Source of the DNA: Flavobacterium aquidurense
Lineage (GTDB): Bacteria; Bacteroidota; Bacteroidia; Flavobacteriales; Flavobacteriaceae
Length of the DNA stretch: 64,000 nt
Direction: 5' to 3'
Assembly (NCBI RefSeq): GCF_001404985.1
Contig: NZ_JRLF01000009.1
Location: 124,001-188,000 of the forward strand
The notes beneath the pieces are model-generated. The model did not search any database and was not told where the DNA came from. It saw nothing but the letters and a program-made list of their open reading frames with translations. Below are positions 23,989 to 32,247 of this stretch, piece by piece. The translations under genes were made by a program, and so were the position numbers. Within the stretch, counting starts at the first letter, position 1, and each line of letters begins with the position of its first letter.

Positions 23989-25890
23989 ATGAAAAAAGTA
24001 TTATTTACAACCTTAATAATGATGAGTTTAAACGCTATCGGACAAAATGTAATGTCGCCAGAGTTGTTATGGAAATTAGGAAGAGTAAGTGCTCTTGGAC
24101 TTTCAAAAGATGCGAAAAATGTTGTTTTTAAGGTTTCAACTCCTTCAATCGAGGAAAACAAGTCGTCTTCTAAATTTTATATTATACCTGTAAATGGTGG
24201 TAATGCAACTGAAATTAAAGATACTAAAGATGTCTTGGCCGATAAAAACATTTCGCCTGACGGAAAATTTTTAGTCTACAATGAAGAAGTAAAATTAGAC
24301 AAGGTTTTAGGTAAAGATTTTTATCCAAAACTGGACAAATCTGATGCTCAAATTTATGACGGTTTAGATTATCGTCATTGGGATACCTGGAACGAAGGTA
24401 AATTTAACCACGTTTTTTATAAAGAAAACAAAGACGGCGCAACCGGAATTGACATTTTGAAAGGTGAAAATTTTGATTCTCCGCAAAAACCTTTTGGCGG
24501 CGACGAAGATTATATCTGGTCTCCAGACGGAAAAAGCATTGTTTATGTTTGCAAGAAAAAAGCAGGAACGCAATATGCGACTTCTACAAATACGGATATT
24601 TATGAGTACAATTTAGAGACTCAAAAAACAATAAACAGAACCGAAGGAAATTTAGGTTACGATACGGCTCCACAATTTTCTCCAACAGGAAATTTAACCT
24701 GGTTGCAAATGAAGCGCGACGGTTATGAGTCTGATAAAAATGACATTATTGTTGATTTTAAAGGAATTAAAACCAACTTAACGGCAAATTGGGACGGAAC
24801 TGTAGATAATTTTATCTGGAGTAAAGATGGTAAAAATGTATTTTTTGTCGCTCCGGTTGATGGTACAAAACAATTGTTTACAGTAAACTTTCCTGGATTA
24901 ACCAGAATTGCAATCACAGTTCGCCAGTTAACAAATGGAGATTTTGACGTAAATGATTTAGTTGGTTTTTCTGGCGATGACATCATCGTTACAAGAAATG
25001 ATATGAATCACGCTCCGGAAATTTATTCTTTTAACTTAAAGAAAAATAGCTGGAAACAATTGACGAATGTTAATACAGAAACTTACAAAACGTTAGCAAT
25101 TAGCAAAACGGAGAAACGTTATGTTACTACAACCGATGGTAAAAAAATGTTGGTTTGGGTAATTTTACCTCCAAATTTTGACGCTTCAAAAAAATACCCA
25201 ACTTTATTATTCTGTCAGGGAGGACCACAAAGCCCATTGACACAATCGTATTCTTTCCGTTGGAATTTTCAATTAATGGCCGCAAAAGGTTATGTAGTTG
25301 TAGCGCCAAACCGTCGCGGAATGCCGGGACATGGTGTTGAATGGAACGAAAAAATCAGTAAAGACTGGGGCGGACAAGTTATGGACGATTACCTTTCTGC
25401 AATCGATGATGTATCTAAAGAAAGTTATGTAGACAAATCTCGTTTAGGTTGTGTGGGTGCAAGTTACGGAGGATATTCTGTGTTTTATTTAGCCGGAATT
25501 CACAAAAACCGTTTCAAAACTTTTATTGCTCATGATGGTGTTTTCAACACGGTAAGTATGTTAGGAACTACTGAGGAAGTTTTCTTTAACAACTGGGATT
25601 TTGGTGGTGCATATTGGGAAAAAGATAATGCTGTAGCGCAAAAAGCATATACTACTTTTAATCCTGCAACTTTGGTTCAAAACTGGAACAAACCTATTTT
25701 GATTTTTCAGGGAGGAAAAGATTTCCGTGTACCAATCGGGCAAGGTCAAGAAGCTTTTCAGGCTGCTCAATTAAGAGCAATCAAAAGTAGATTCGTTTAT
25801 TTCCCGGATGAGAATCACTGGGTTTTAAAACCACAAAATGCTCAGGTTTGGCAAGGTGAATTTTTTAAATGGTTAGACGAGACACTATAA
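23989..25890 (+). CDS. S9-family serine peptidase (prolyl oligopeptidase type)
   Basis: A 633-residue exported protein with signal peptide MKKVLFTTLIMMSLNAIGQ. Residues about 30-370 form a WD40-like beta propeller (repeats such as NISPDGKFLVYN, IWSPDGKSIVYVCK). The C-terminal alpha/beta hydrolase domain (about 385-633) carries the catalytic triad: Ser in GASYGGYS, Asp in GGKDFRVP and His in DENHWVLKP. It should cleave peptides in the periplasm, probably as a dipeptidyl- or acylaminoacyl-peptidase. It has its own terminator and is monocistronic. Confidence 0.92.
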   Translation: MKKVLFTTLIMMSLNAIGQNVMSPELLWKLGRVSALGLSKDAKNVVFKVSTPSIEENKSSSKFYIIPVNGGNATEIKDTKDVLADKNISPDGKFLVYNEEVKLDKVLGKDFYPKLDKSDAQIYDGLDYRHWDTWNEGKFNHVFYKENKDGATGIDILKGENFDSPQKPFGGDEDYIWSPDGKSIVYVCKKKAGTQYATSTNTDIYEYNLETQKTINRTEGNLGYDTAPQFSPTGNLTWLQMKRDGYESDKNDIIVDFKGIKTNLTANWDGTVDNFIWSKDGKNVFFVAPVDGTKQLFTVNFPGLTRIAITVRQLTNGDFDVNDLVGFSGDDIIVTRNDMNHAPEIYSFNLKKNSWKQLTNVNTETYKTLAISKTEKRYVTTTDGKKMLVWVILPPNFDASKKYPTLLFCQGGPQSPLTQSYSFRWNFQLMAAKGYVVVAPNRRGMPGHGVEWNEKISKDWGGQVMDDYLSAIDDVSKESYVDKSRLGCVGASYGGYSVFYLAGIHKNRFKTFIAHDGVFNTVSMLGTTEEVFFNNWDFGGAYWEKDNAVAQKAYTTFNPATLVQNWNKPILIFQGGKDFRVPIGQGQEAFQAAQLRAIKSRFVYFPDENHWVLKPQNAQVWQGEFFKWLDETL

Positions 25891-25905
25891 CAAACAATAA
25901 TAAAT

Positions 25906-25941
25906 AAATAGCCGTAGATTTTATATAATCTACGGCTATTT
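25906..25941 (+). terminator. Terminator after the S9 peptidase
   Basis: A perfect stem of about 15 bp (AAATAGCCGTAGATT paired with its complement, 25906-25920 and 25927-25941) has a 6-nt loop and a T-rich 3' side. Confidence 0.8.
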
Positions 25942-26062
25942 TGTTTTCCAGAACTTCTAATTATATAAAACATTAGCATTTATTTGTATTTCTAAAACAG
26001 AAATTTTGAATAAATTGCAGGAGTTTCCAAGTATAAAACCTTTAAAAATCCCTACACCACTT

Positions 26063-28501
26063 ATGGAGAGCAAAAAAAGTTACATGCCTATTAAAGTGCT
26101 TTTCAGTTATGTTGCATTGCTGGCTTTGGTCGTTACCGTGGGATGGTTTTTATATTCTGAAAATGTGGTTTATAATAAATTAGAAGATAAAATTGCATTC
26201 GAAAAAACTAAGATTCTTAGAGTTAGTAAATTATTTTCGAATGTTTATAAAACCGAAAGTTTAGCAAGAAAAACAATCCAGACGAACTCTGAAGCGGATT
26301 TTAAAAGTTATATCATAGAAACCGATTCTTTAAAATCCAGGATCGATACTCTAAAGCAAATCGTTACTACACAATACCAGAAAACATTACTAGATAGTGT
26401 TACATATTTATTGTCTGAAAAAACGAAGAATATCAGACAATTAAAAACCATAAAAAATAAAGCCGATGATGAAGTATCGGTCAATACTGCTATTGATGAA
26501 ATTACTAAAATGGAGTTCAAGCTTCGAAAATTAGAACTTCAGGATTTTAACAAAAACCCCAATCAGTTAGGAAGTTATCAGCGAAATGTGCTTCAAAAAT
26601 ACGTTGATTATCTCAATCAGAATATTCCGGACGACAGCACAAATACATTAAGTAAAAAAGCTTCGGATTCGATTTTGGCGAATTCAAAAAAACTGCTCAG
26701 CAACGTAAAGCTGAAGGCCGAAAAGAAAAAAGAATCCCTGAATTTTGAAGAGAATAAATTGCTGAAAAATGAAATTGCAATTTCTGATCAACTTCGTAAA
26801 GTACTTCGAATTATCGAAAGAGAAATTATCATCAATTCGATAAAAAACAATTCGCTTAAAGAAAAATCACTTAAAAAAGTCAACGAGATCGTAACGGCTT
26901 CGGCTATTATTGGTTTGGTTCTTACGTTGTTTTTCTCGATTTTAATTGTGAGTGATTACTCAAAATCTCAAGTGTATAAAAAACAGCTGGAAATTGCCAA
27001 TTTCAAAACCAAGAATTTACTTAAAAGCCGCGAACAATTAATTTCTACGGTAAGTCACGATCTAAAAACACCCTTGAGCACAATTGTAGGATATTCTGAG
27101 CTTTTGGGCAATTCTGATGTAAACAGCAAACAGTCTTATTTTATCAAGAATATTAAAAATTCATCTGAATATATCACACAATTGGTTCAGGATTTACTAG
27201 ATTTTTCTAAAATTGAAGCCGGAAAAATTGCCATCGAAAAGGTTCCGTTTTTATTGCCTGAAATTATAGATCAAGTTGCTAAAAGTATTCAGACGGTCTA
27301 CCAACAAAAAGACATTGATCTTATTATAAATGTAGATGAAAAACTAAATACCAGAATTGTTGGCGATCCTTTTCGTCTTAAACAAATCCTGAGTAATATT
27401 ATAGGTAATGCTTATAAATTTACTGAAGAAGGTTTTATAAAAATAAGTGCCTATACGGATCATGAGGAAAGATTCACCATCACAATTCAGGATTCAGGAA
27501 TTGGAATTGAGAAAGGAAACCAGAAATTAGTGTTTGAAGAATTTGCACAAGCAAATGAAAACATTGAAAAAAAATACGGTGGAACTGGTTTAGGATTGTC
27601 TATATGCCAAAAAATAATCTCAATTTTAGGCGGAGATTTAAAACTGGAAAGCACTTTTGGAAAAGGAAGTACTTTTGAGATTCAGCTTCCGTTACAATTT
27701 GACAACAGCCAAAACTCAGTTGCAGAAGTTAAAAAACCTGTGATTCGCAATACCAAAAAGCAAACTTTCATAGTTTTAGACGATGATATTAATCTTTTAA
27801 ACCTTACAAGCGGCGTTTTAAGACAAGAACAACATCAGGTTTTATCTTTTAATAGCGCTATAAAAGCACTGGAAGCAATTCAGAACACGAACTTTGATTT
27901 TGTGATTACAGACATACAAATGCCGGAAATGGATGGTTTTATGTTCCTCAAAAAATTAAAAAATTCCGGATATTCAACTTATAAAAACCAACCTGTAATT
28001 GCTTTAACCGGAAGAACAGATCTTGATGCCGCGGTTTATAATGAAGCTGGTTTTACAACGGTAATACAAAAACCGTATTCGCATAAAATATTACTGGAAA
28101 CGATTCATCTTATTTTAGAAAATGATACGTTACCCAATGTTGCTATTAATGAAAATGAAGAACAGGCAAGTACTAAATTATATTCTGTTGAAACTTTAAA
28201 AGAGTTTTTAGGCAATGATAATGAAGCGCTTCATGAGGTTTTAAAATCATTTATAGAAAGCAGTACCGAGAATCTGACTTTACTGGAAAATGCAATATCA
28301 GATAAAAATACAGCAGAAGTAAATTCTATTGCTCATCGAATTGCACCAATGTTCAAACAAATTCAGGCGCGCGAAATTGGCGAAATCCTAAAGGTTTTAG
28401 AAAGCAAAAATCTGGACACTTCTGATTTAAAAGATATTTTTAAAGTTTTAAAATCAAAAACAGATCTGCTTTTCGCCGCTTTAAGCAAAGAAATCGCTTA
28501 A
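26063..28501 (+). CDS. Hybrid sensor histidine kinase with REC and HPt domains
   Basis: A membrane histidine kinase of 812 residues from the ATG at 26063 (831 if a TTG at 26006 is used). It has an N-terminal helix (KVLFSYVALLALVVTVGWFL), a helical periplasmic domain of about 240 residues and a second helix near 290. Then comes HisKA with STVSHDLKTP (His about 332), HATPase with IIGNAYKFTEEG and GGTGLGLSICQK, a REC domain (TDIQMPEMDG, Asp about 617) and a C-terminal HPt domain (IAHRIAPMFKQ, His about 758). It forms a complete phosphorelay and faces the NtrC-type regulator, sharing 4 bp of 3' end, so that regulator is the likely partner. Confidence 0.9.
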   Translation: MESKKSYMPIKVLFSYVALLALVVTVGWFLYSENVVYNKLEDKIAFEKTKILRVSKLFSNVYKTESLARKTIQTNSEADFKSYIIETDSLKSRIDTLKQIVTTQYQKTLLDSVTYLLSEKTKNIRQLKTIKNKADDEVSVNTAIDEITKMEFKLRKLELQDFNKNPNQLGSYQRNVLQKYVDYLNQNIPDDSTNTLSKKASDSILANSKKLLSNVKLKAEKKKESLNFEENKLLKNEIAISDQLRKVLRIIEREIIINSIKNNSLKEKSLKKVNEIVTASAIIGLVLTLFFSILIVSDYSKSQVYKKQLEIANFKTKNLLKSREQLISTVSHDLKTPLSTIVGYSELLGNSDVNSKQSYFIKNIKNSSEYITQLVQDLLDFSKIEAGKIAIEKVPFLLPEIIDQVAKSIQTVYQQKDIDLIINVDEKLNTRIVGDPFRLKQILSNIIGNAYKFTEEGFIKISAYTDHEERFTITIQDSGIGIEKGNQKLVFEEFAQANENIEKKYGGTGLGLSICQKIISILGGDLKLESTFGKGSTFEIQLPLQFDNSQNSVAEVKKPVIRNTKKQTFIVLDDDINLLNLTSGVLRQEQHQVLSFNSAIKALEAIQNTNFDFVITDIQMPEMDGFMFLKKLKNSGYSTYKNQPVIALTGRTDLDAAVYNEAGFTTVIQKPYSHKILLETIHLILENDTLPNVAINENEEQASTKLYSVETLKEFLGNDNEALHEVLKSFIESSTENLTLLENAISDKNTAEVNSIAHRIAPMFKQIQAREIGEILKVLESKNLDTSDLKDIFKVLKSKTDLLFAALSKEIA

Positions 28502-29847
28502 TCTATATTGTATTGTTTCAATTTATTGTAAAGCGTCTTGCGGGTAATTTTAAGTAGTTTTGCCGCTTCAGATTTATTATTCTGTGCTTTTGATAAGGCA
28601 TGAATAATAGCTTCTTTCTCGTTTTCAGACAAAGAGAAATTCCCACTGTTAGTTTGCTGTTTCTGAACCTGAAAAAATTCAACAGGAAGAACATCACTTT
28701 TTATAAAATCTCCTTGGGTTAAAAGTGTTGCACGTTTAACACAATTTTGAAGTTCACGCAAATTTCCGGGCCAATTATAATTTTGAAATATAGTAACTAC
28801 TTCCGGCGAAAAGCCTATGATATCTTTATTCAATTGCTGATTGGCTTTTTCCAGAAAATAATCGGCAAAAACCATTAAATCCTCATCTCTGTCTTTTAAT
28901 GATGGAGACTGAATCGAGAATTCATTAATTCTATGATATAAATCTTCTCTAAAATCACCGTTTTTAACTGCTTCACGTAAATCTTCGTTTGTAGCAGTAA
29001 TGATACGTATATCAACATTAATTTCTTTATTGCTTCCTACAGGTTTGATTTTGCGCTCCTGAAGTGCTCTTAATAGCTGTATTTGATTTTCGTAGGATAG
29101 ATTTCCTATTTCATCTAAAAAAAGAGTTCCGCCATTAGCCGCCTCAAAATATCCCATTTTGTCGCTGATCGCTCCTGTAAAAGATCCTTTTAAATGCCCG
29201 AAGAATTCACTTGCTGCCAATTCTTTAGGAATAGCTCCACAATCGACCGCAATAAAGTTATTGTTTTTTCTTAAGCTTTGCTGGTGAATACTCTTTGCAA
29301 TAATTTCTTTTCCGGTTCCGCTTTCTCCAATTATTAAAACAGACATATCTGTTGGACTTACCAAATGAATATGATCTAATAATTTTTTTGAAGCTATAGA
29401 AATCCCTTTTACAAACTCATTTTCAGTATTTGAATTTGCTGTTTTCTTTACAGATTTTTTTTCCTTAACAGTCACTTCTTCTGTTTCTGAAACTTTTAAG
29501 GCATTTGTAATAACCAACAAAACCTCATCCGGATTAAAAGGTTTCGAAATATAATCTGCTGCACCGTTTTTAATAGCTTTTACGGCAGTATTTACATCTG
29601 AATATCCTGTCATAAGTATAACGGGAATTTCAGGATAGGCAGTTTTAAATTCAGTCATTAATCCAATACCATCAGAGTCAGGCAAACGAAGATCTGTCAA
29701 AATTAAATCGAAAGATTCTTTTTTGATTGCTAATCTTGCTTCCGCAGCAGAGAAAGCTATTGTTACCTCGTATGCTTTTTTTACCAGAAACTTTTCTAAT
29801 AATTTGCAAAACGAAATATCATCTTCTATGAGTAATATCTTTGGCAT
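28498..29847 (-). CDS. NtrC-family sigma-54-dependent response regulator
   Basis: A 449-residue transcriptional activator. Residues 1-118 are a REC domain (ILTDLRLPDSDG, phospho-acceptor Asp about 52). About 142-375 is the AAA+ domain with Walker A GESGTGKE, the sigma-54 contact loop GSFTGA (a common variant of GAFTGA), Walker B GGTLFLDEIG and the arginine-finger region. The C-terminus has a Fis-type HTH (SEAAKLLKITRKTLYNKL). It activates sigma-54 promoters from upstream enhancers. A match to such a promoter lies upstream of the adjacent six-gene array. Confidence 0.93.
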   Translation of the reverse strand: MPKILLIEDDISFCKLLEKFLVKKAYEVTIAFSAAEARLAIKKESFDLILTDLRLPDSDGIGLMTEFKTAYPEIPVILMTGYSDVNTAVKAIKNGAADYISKPFNPDEVLLVITNALKVSETEEVTVKEKKSVKKTANSNTENEFVKGISIASKKLLDHIHLVSPTDMSVLIIGESGTGKEIIAKSIHQQSLRKNNNFIAVDCGAIPKELAASEFFGHLKGSFTGAISDKMGYFEAANGGTLFLDEIGNLSYENQIQLLRALQERKIKPVGSNKEINVDIRIITATNEDLREAVKNGDFREDLYHRINEFSIQSPSLKDRDEDLMVFADYFLEKANQQLNKDIIGFSPEVVTIFQNYNWPGNLRELQNCVKRATLLTQGDFIKSDVLPVEFFQVQKQQTNSGNFSLSENEKEAIIHALSKAQNNKSEAAKLLKITRKTLYNKLKQYNID

Positions 29848-29914
29848 TTGTTTTTAGGGACTTTTTTGCTAAAATAAGACTATTAAAATTGTCTTTTCAC
29901 AAAATTATGCAAAA

Positions 29915-29945
29915 AAAAAGAGATTGCGTATTGCAATCTCTTTTT
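29915..29945 (-). terminator. Terminator at the end of the PepSY-like array
   Basis: The stem GAGATTGC (29920-29927) pairs with GCAATCTC (29933-29940), flanked by A and T runs. It lies about 35 bp past the last array gene and is usable in both directions. Confidence 0.8.
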
Positions 29946-29976
29946 CACCAAAAACATAAATCTAAATTCACCTAAT

Positions 29977-30273
29977 TTATATCTTTAACCAGTTGCCATT
30001 GACATCTGAAAAAACAGTAGCCTTTTGGTCCCCAACCGATATTTCGAGTTTATACTCTTTTTTTTCATTTACAAATGCTTTGTCCAATTTTGCTCCCGGA
30101 TAAGCAGTTTGCAGTGCGGTTTTTACAGCCGGCGGTACAGCTTCTGCACTCACCTCTGTATATTCTGCCTGAGCAGTAACAACCGTCTTAGTTTCTTGCG
30201 GAGTTATCTCCTTACTTGCGTAAGTAGATAGACTTCCTAAAACTAATACTGCTGAAAGAATTAACTTTTTCAT
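29977..30273 (-). CDS. PepSY-like secreted small protein, array copy 6
   Basis: A 98-residue exported protein with signal peptide MKKLILSAVLVLGSLSTYAS. The mature part carries the array's shared core: EVSAEAVPPAVKTALQTAYPGAKLDKAFVNEKKEYKLEI (here cited in parts), a predicted helix-strand unit like the PepSY/DUF2874 putative beta-lactamase-inhibitor-like fold, ending in FSDVNGNWLKI. It lies last in a six-gene same-strand array. The role is probably periplasmic, possibly ligand or protein binding; this is inferred from family. Confidence 0.8.
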   Translation of the reverse strand: MKKLILSAVLVLGSLSTYASKEITPQETKTVVTAQAEYTEVSAEAVPPAVKTALQTAYPGAKLDKAFVNEKKEYKLEISVGDQKATVFSDVNGNWLKI

Positions 30274-30285
30274 ATTGCGATCTTT

Positions 30286-30594
30286 TTAATATTTCTCGGC
30301 GATAACGCCTTTACTGTCGGTAAAAACAAAACGCTTGTCATTATCATCTCCGGCAGAATTAATTTCTAATTTATACTGCTTTTTTGAATTCACGTATGCC
30401 TTTACCAATTTAGAACCAGGAAAAGATTTTTCAAGTGTAGCTTTTACTTCTACAGGAAGAGCATCGGCTTTAATTTCTTTATAACCATCTTGAAATGTAA
30501 CAACATTCAAATTCGGTTTTTTAGATATTGCAGCTTCTGCATTCATAAATAAACTTCCTAAAACAATTACAGCTGACAGAATTAATTTTTTCAT
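30286..30594 (-). CDS. PepSY-like secreted small protein, array copy 5
   Basis: A 102-residue exported paralogue with signal peptide MKKLILSAVIVLGSLFMNAEA and the core YKEIKADALPVEVKATL, then SKLVKAYVNSKKQYKLEI. It is the most diverged copy: the second strand pair carries an insert (SAGDDNDKRFVF) and the end differs (SKGVIAEKY). It is separated from copy 6 by 12 bp, so the two are surely co-transcribed. Confidence 0.8.
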   Translation of the reverse strand: MKKLILSAVIVLGSLFMNAEAAISKKPNLNVVTFQDGYKEIKADALPVEVKATLEKSFPGSKLVKAYVNSKKQYKLEINSAGDDNDKRFVFTDSKGVIAEKY

Positions 30595-30638
30595 AATGTT
30601 TGAATTTTTAATTAATAATTAGCTGATAAAATTAGGGA

Positions 30639-30935
30639 TTATTTTTTTATAATATTTCCTGAAGCATCAGTATAAACTGTATACTTTTTTTCACCACTTG
30701 AAATCTCTAACTTGTACTCATTCTTTTCGTTTTTATATGCTTTTTCAAGCTTTGTTTTCGGAAAAGATTTTTCGACAGTTGATTTTACAGCTGCCGGAAC
30801 AGCATCTGTACCAATTTCAGTAAATTCATCCTGAATCATCACTGACTGAGTCACTGAAGCTTTTATTACAGGATTAGCTGCCTGAACTGACAAACCTCCT
30901 AAAATGATTGCTGCTGATAAGATTAACTTTTTCAT
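30639..30935 (-). CDS. PepSY-like secreted small protein, array copy 4
   Basis: A 98-residue exported paralogue with signal peptide MKKLILSAAIILGGLSVQAA. Core: FTEIGTDAVPAAVKSTVEK, KLEKAYKNEKNEYKLEI, and the ending YTDASGNIIKK, shared with copy 3. It sits 44 bp from copy 5. Folding and role are as for the family: probably one small periplasmic domain. Confidence 0.8.
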   Translation of the reverse strand: MKKLILSAAIILGGLSVQAANPVIKASVTQSVMIQDEFTEIGTDAVPAAVKSTVEKSFPKTKLEKAYKNEKNEYKLEISSGEKKYTVYTDASGNIIKK

Positions 30936-30961
30936 AATAATAGTTTTTATGGGTTAATTAA

Positions 30962-31252
30962 TTATTTTTTAATAATGTTACCAGAAGCATCTGTATAAAC
31001 AATAGATTTTTCTCCTCTTACAGTTACTTCTATTTTATACTCTTTTTTGTCGTTTACATAAGCTTTGTCCAGTTTTACACCTGGATACGCATTGTCTAAC
31101 GATGTTTTGATAGCTGCCGGAACAGCATCAACTTCTTTATATTCGTCCTGAATGTTTACTGATTGAACCATTGAACTTGTCACGGCTACATTCCCTGCTT
31201 GCATTGACAACCCTCCTAAAAGGATAGCTGCCGATAAGATTAACTTTTTCAT
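30962..31252 (-). CDS. PepSY-like secreted small protein, array copy 3
   Basis: A 96-residue exported paralogue with signal peptide MKKLILSAAILLGGLSMQAG and the core EYKEVDAVPAAIKTSLDNA, KLDKAYVNDKKEYKIEV and YTDASGNIIKK. It is two residues shorter than copy 4, from a small deletion before the DAVPAA segment, but is otherwise its closest relative. The spacing to neighbours is 26-28 bp. Confidence 0.8.
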   Translation of the reverse strand: MKKLILSAAILLGGLSMQAGNVAVTSSMVQSVNIQDEYKEVDAVPAAIKTSLDNAYPGVKLDKAYVNDKKEYKIEVTVRGEKSIVYTDASGNIIKK

Positions 31253-31280
31253 AGTGATAGTTTTTTACGGTTAGTTTTAA

Positions 31281-31577
31281 TTATTTTTTAATCCAGGTTC
31301 CATCTGCATTAGCAAAAAGAGATCCTACTTTGTCACCTACTGTAACGTCAAGTTTATATTCTGATTTTGCATTTTTGTATGCTTTTGAAAGTACTGCATC
31401 CGGATATGCTTTTTTAAGAGCTTCTGTTACTGCAGCTGGTACTTCTTCTAATTTAATTTCAGTGTATTCGTCCTGAATTGAAATTGTTTTTACGATTGAA
31501 TTTGTAATTGGAGAAGTTGAAGCAAATGATGTTAAACCTCCCAAAACGATTGCGGCTGATAAAAATAGATTTTTCAT
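31281..31577 (-). CDS. PepSY-like secreted small protein, array copy 2
   Basis: A 98-residue exported paralogue with signal peptide MKNLFLSAAIVLGGLTSFAS and the core EYTEIKLEEVPAAVTEAL, VLSKAYKNAKSEYKLDV and the end FANADGTWIKK. By eye it differs from copy 1 at only about 14 positions, so these two are the latest duplication in the array. Confidence 0.82.
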   Translation of the reverse strand: MKNLFLSAAIVLGGLTSFASTSPITNSIVKTISIQDEYTEIKLEEVPAAVTEALKKAYPDAVLSKAYKNAKSEYKLDVTVGDKVGSLFANADGTWIKK

Positions 31578-31647
31578 AATAGTTATATTTTAATGTTGTT
31601 AATTTTATTTTAGTATTGTTAATACGGATGTTCACGAGAGTGCCTGA

Positions 31648-31944
31648 TTATTTTTTAATCCAGGTTCCATCTGCATTAGCAAAAAGATTTCCTACTTTGT
31701 CACCCACGGTAACATCTAATTTGTATTCTGATTTTTCGTTTTTATACGCTTTAGTAATTACTGCATCCGGATATGCTTTTTTCAAAGATTCAGCAATCGG
31801 AGCTGGTAATTCTTCTAATTTAATTTCTGTATATTCATCTTCAATAGAAATCGTTTTAACGATAGTATTTTTAATTGGAGATGTTGAAGCGAATGAAGTT
31901 AAACTTCCTAATACAATTGCGGCTGATAAGAATAAATTTTTCAT
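31648..31944 (-). CDS. PepSY-like secreted small protein, array copy 1 (promoter-proximal)
   Basis: A 98-residue exported paralogue, first in the array and next to the sigma-54-like promoter. The signal peptide is MKNLFLSAAIVLGSLTSFAS. The core has EYTEIKLEELPAPIAESL, VITKAYKNEKSEYKLDV and FANADGTWIKK. The 70-bp gap to copy 2 is the largest in the array. As the promoter-proximal gene it may be the most highly expressed. Function is unknown beyond the PepSY-like family resemblance. Confidence 0.82.
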   Translation of the reverse strand: MKNLFLSAAIVLGSLTSFASTSPIKNTIVKTISIEDEYTEIKLEELPAPIAESLKKAYPDAVITKAYKNEKSEYKLDVTVGDKVGNLFANADGTWIKK

Positions 31945-32004
31945 AATGTGTATATTTTAATTATTACTAGTTGTTTACGCTTTAGATAATGAAATAATTA
32001 TGCC

Positions 32005-32019
32005 GCAACTAAAATACCA
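32005..32019 (-). promoter_or_regulatory. Sigma-54 (-24/-12) promoter of the PepSY-like array
   Basis: On the minus strand the sequence TGGTAT-TTTAG-TTGC matches the sigma-54 consensus TGGCAC-N5-TTGC at 8 of 10 fixed bases. The invariant GG (32018-32017) and GC (32006-32005) are separated by exactly 10 nt. The predicted start is near 31993, giving a leader of about 49 nt to the first array gene. The NtrC-type activator gene lies at the far end of the same array. Confidence 0.7.
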
Positions 32020-32080
32020 CCTCTCCAACCCTGTAAATCCTTATTTTTAAAGACTTTAACAACATTATGCCAAAAAACTA

Positions 32081-32132
32081 TACTGTGAAAAAGTGTGTAA
32101 TTTTATGAAATACTGTGTAAAAAGTATACACA
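32081..32132. promoter_or_regulatory. Candidate enhancer: two TACTGTG(T)AAAAAGT repeats
   Basis: TACTGTGAAAAAGTGTGTAA (32081-32100) and TACTGTGTAAAAAGTATACA (32111-32130) begin 30 bp apart, about three helical turns. The second contains a perfect dyad TGTGTA-N7-TACACA (32114-32132). They lie about 90-140 bp upstream of the predicted sigma-54 start, the usual place for an NtrC-family binding site. Confidence 0.5.
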
Positions 32133-32163
32133 AATAGTGTTTACCGCTATCTTTTGAAACAAT

Positions 32164-32196
32164 AAACCCGACAGGTTTTTAAAACTTGTCGGGTTT
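32164..32196. terminator. Strong hairpin between the array enhancer and accC
   Basis: A stem of about 16 bp with one mismatch (32164-32179 with 32181-32196; AAACCCGACA pairs with TGTCGGGTTT) has almost no loop. It lies between the accC terminator and the array control region and may insulate them. Confidence 0.6.
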
Positions 32197-32216
32197 GATA
32201 TATAATTTGTAAATAA

Positions 32217-32244
32217 AAAAAGGCTGCCAAAATTGACAGCCTTT
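32217..32244 (-). terminator. Terminator of the fabH-accB-accC operon
   Basis: The stem AAAGGCTG (32219-32226) pairs with CAGCCTTT (32237-32244), with extra inner pairs. On the minus strand it is followed by a T-rich run and lies directly downstream of the accC stop. Confidence 0.8.
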
Positions 32245-32247
32245 ATA

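Noticed and set aside
32062..32080. TTGGCATAATGTTGTT on the minus strand as a second sigma-54 promoter
   Set aside because: The GG to GC spacing is wrong and the -12 GC is missing; the site at 32005-32019 fits far better.
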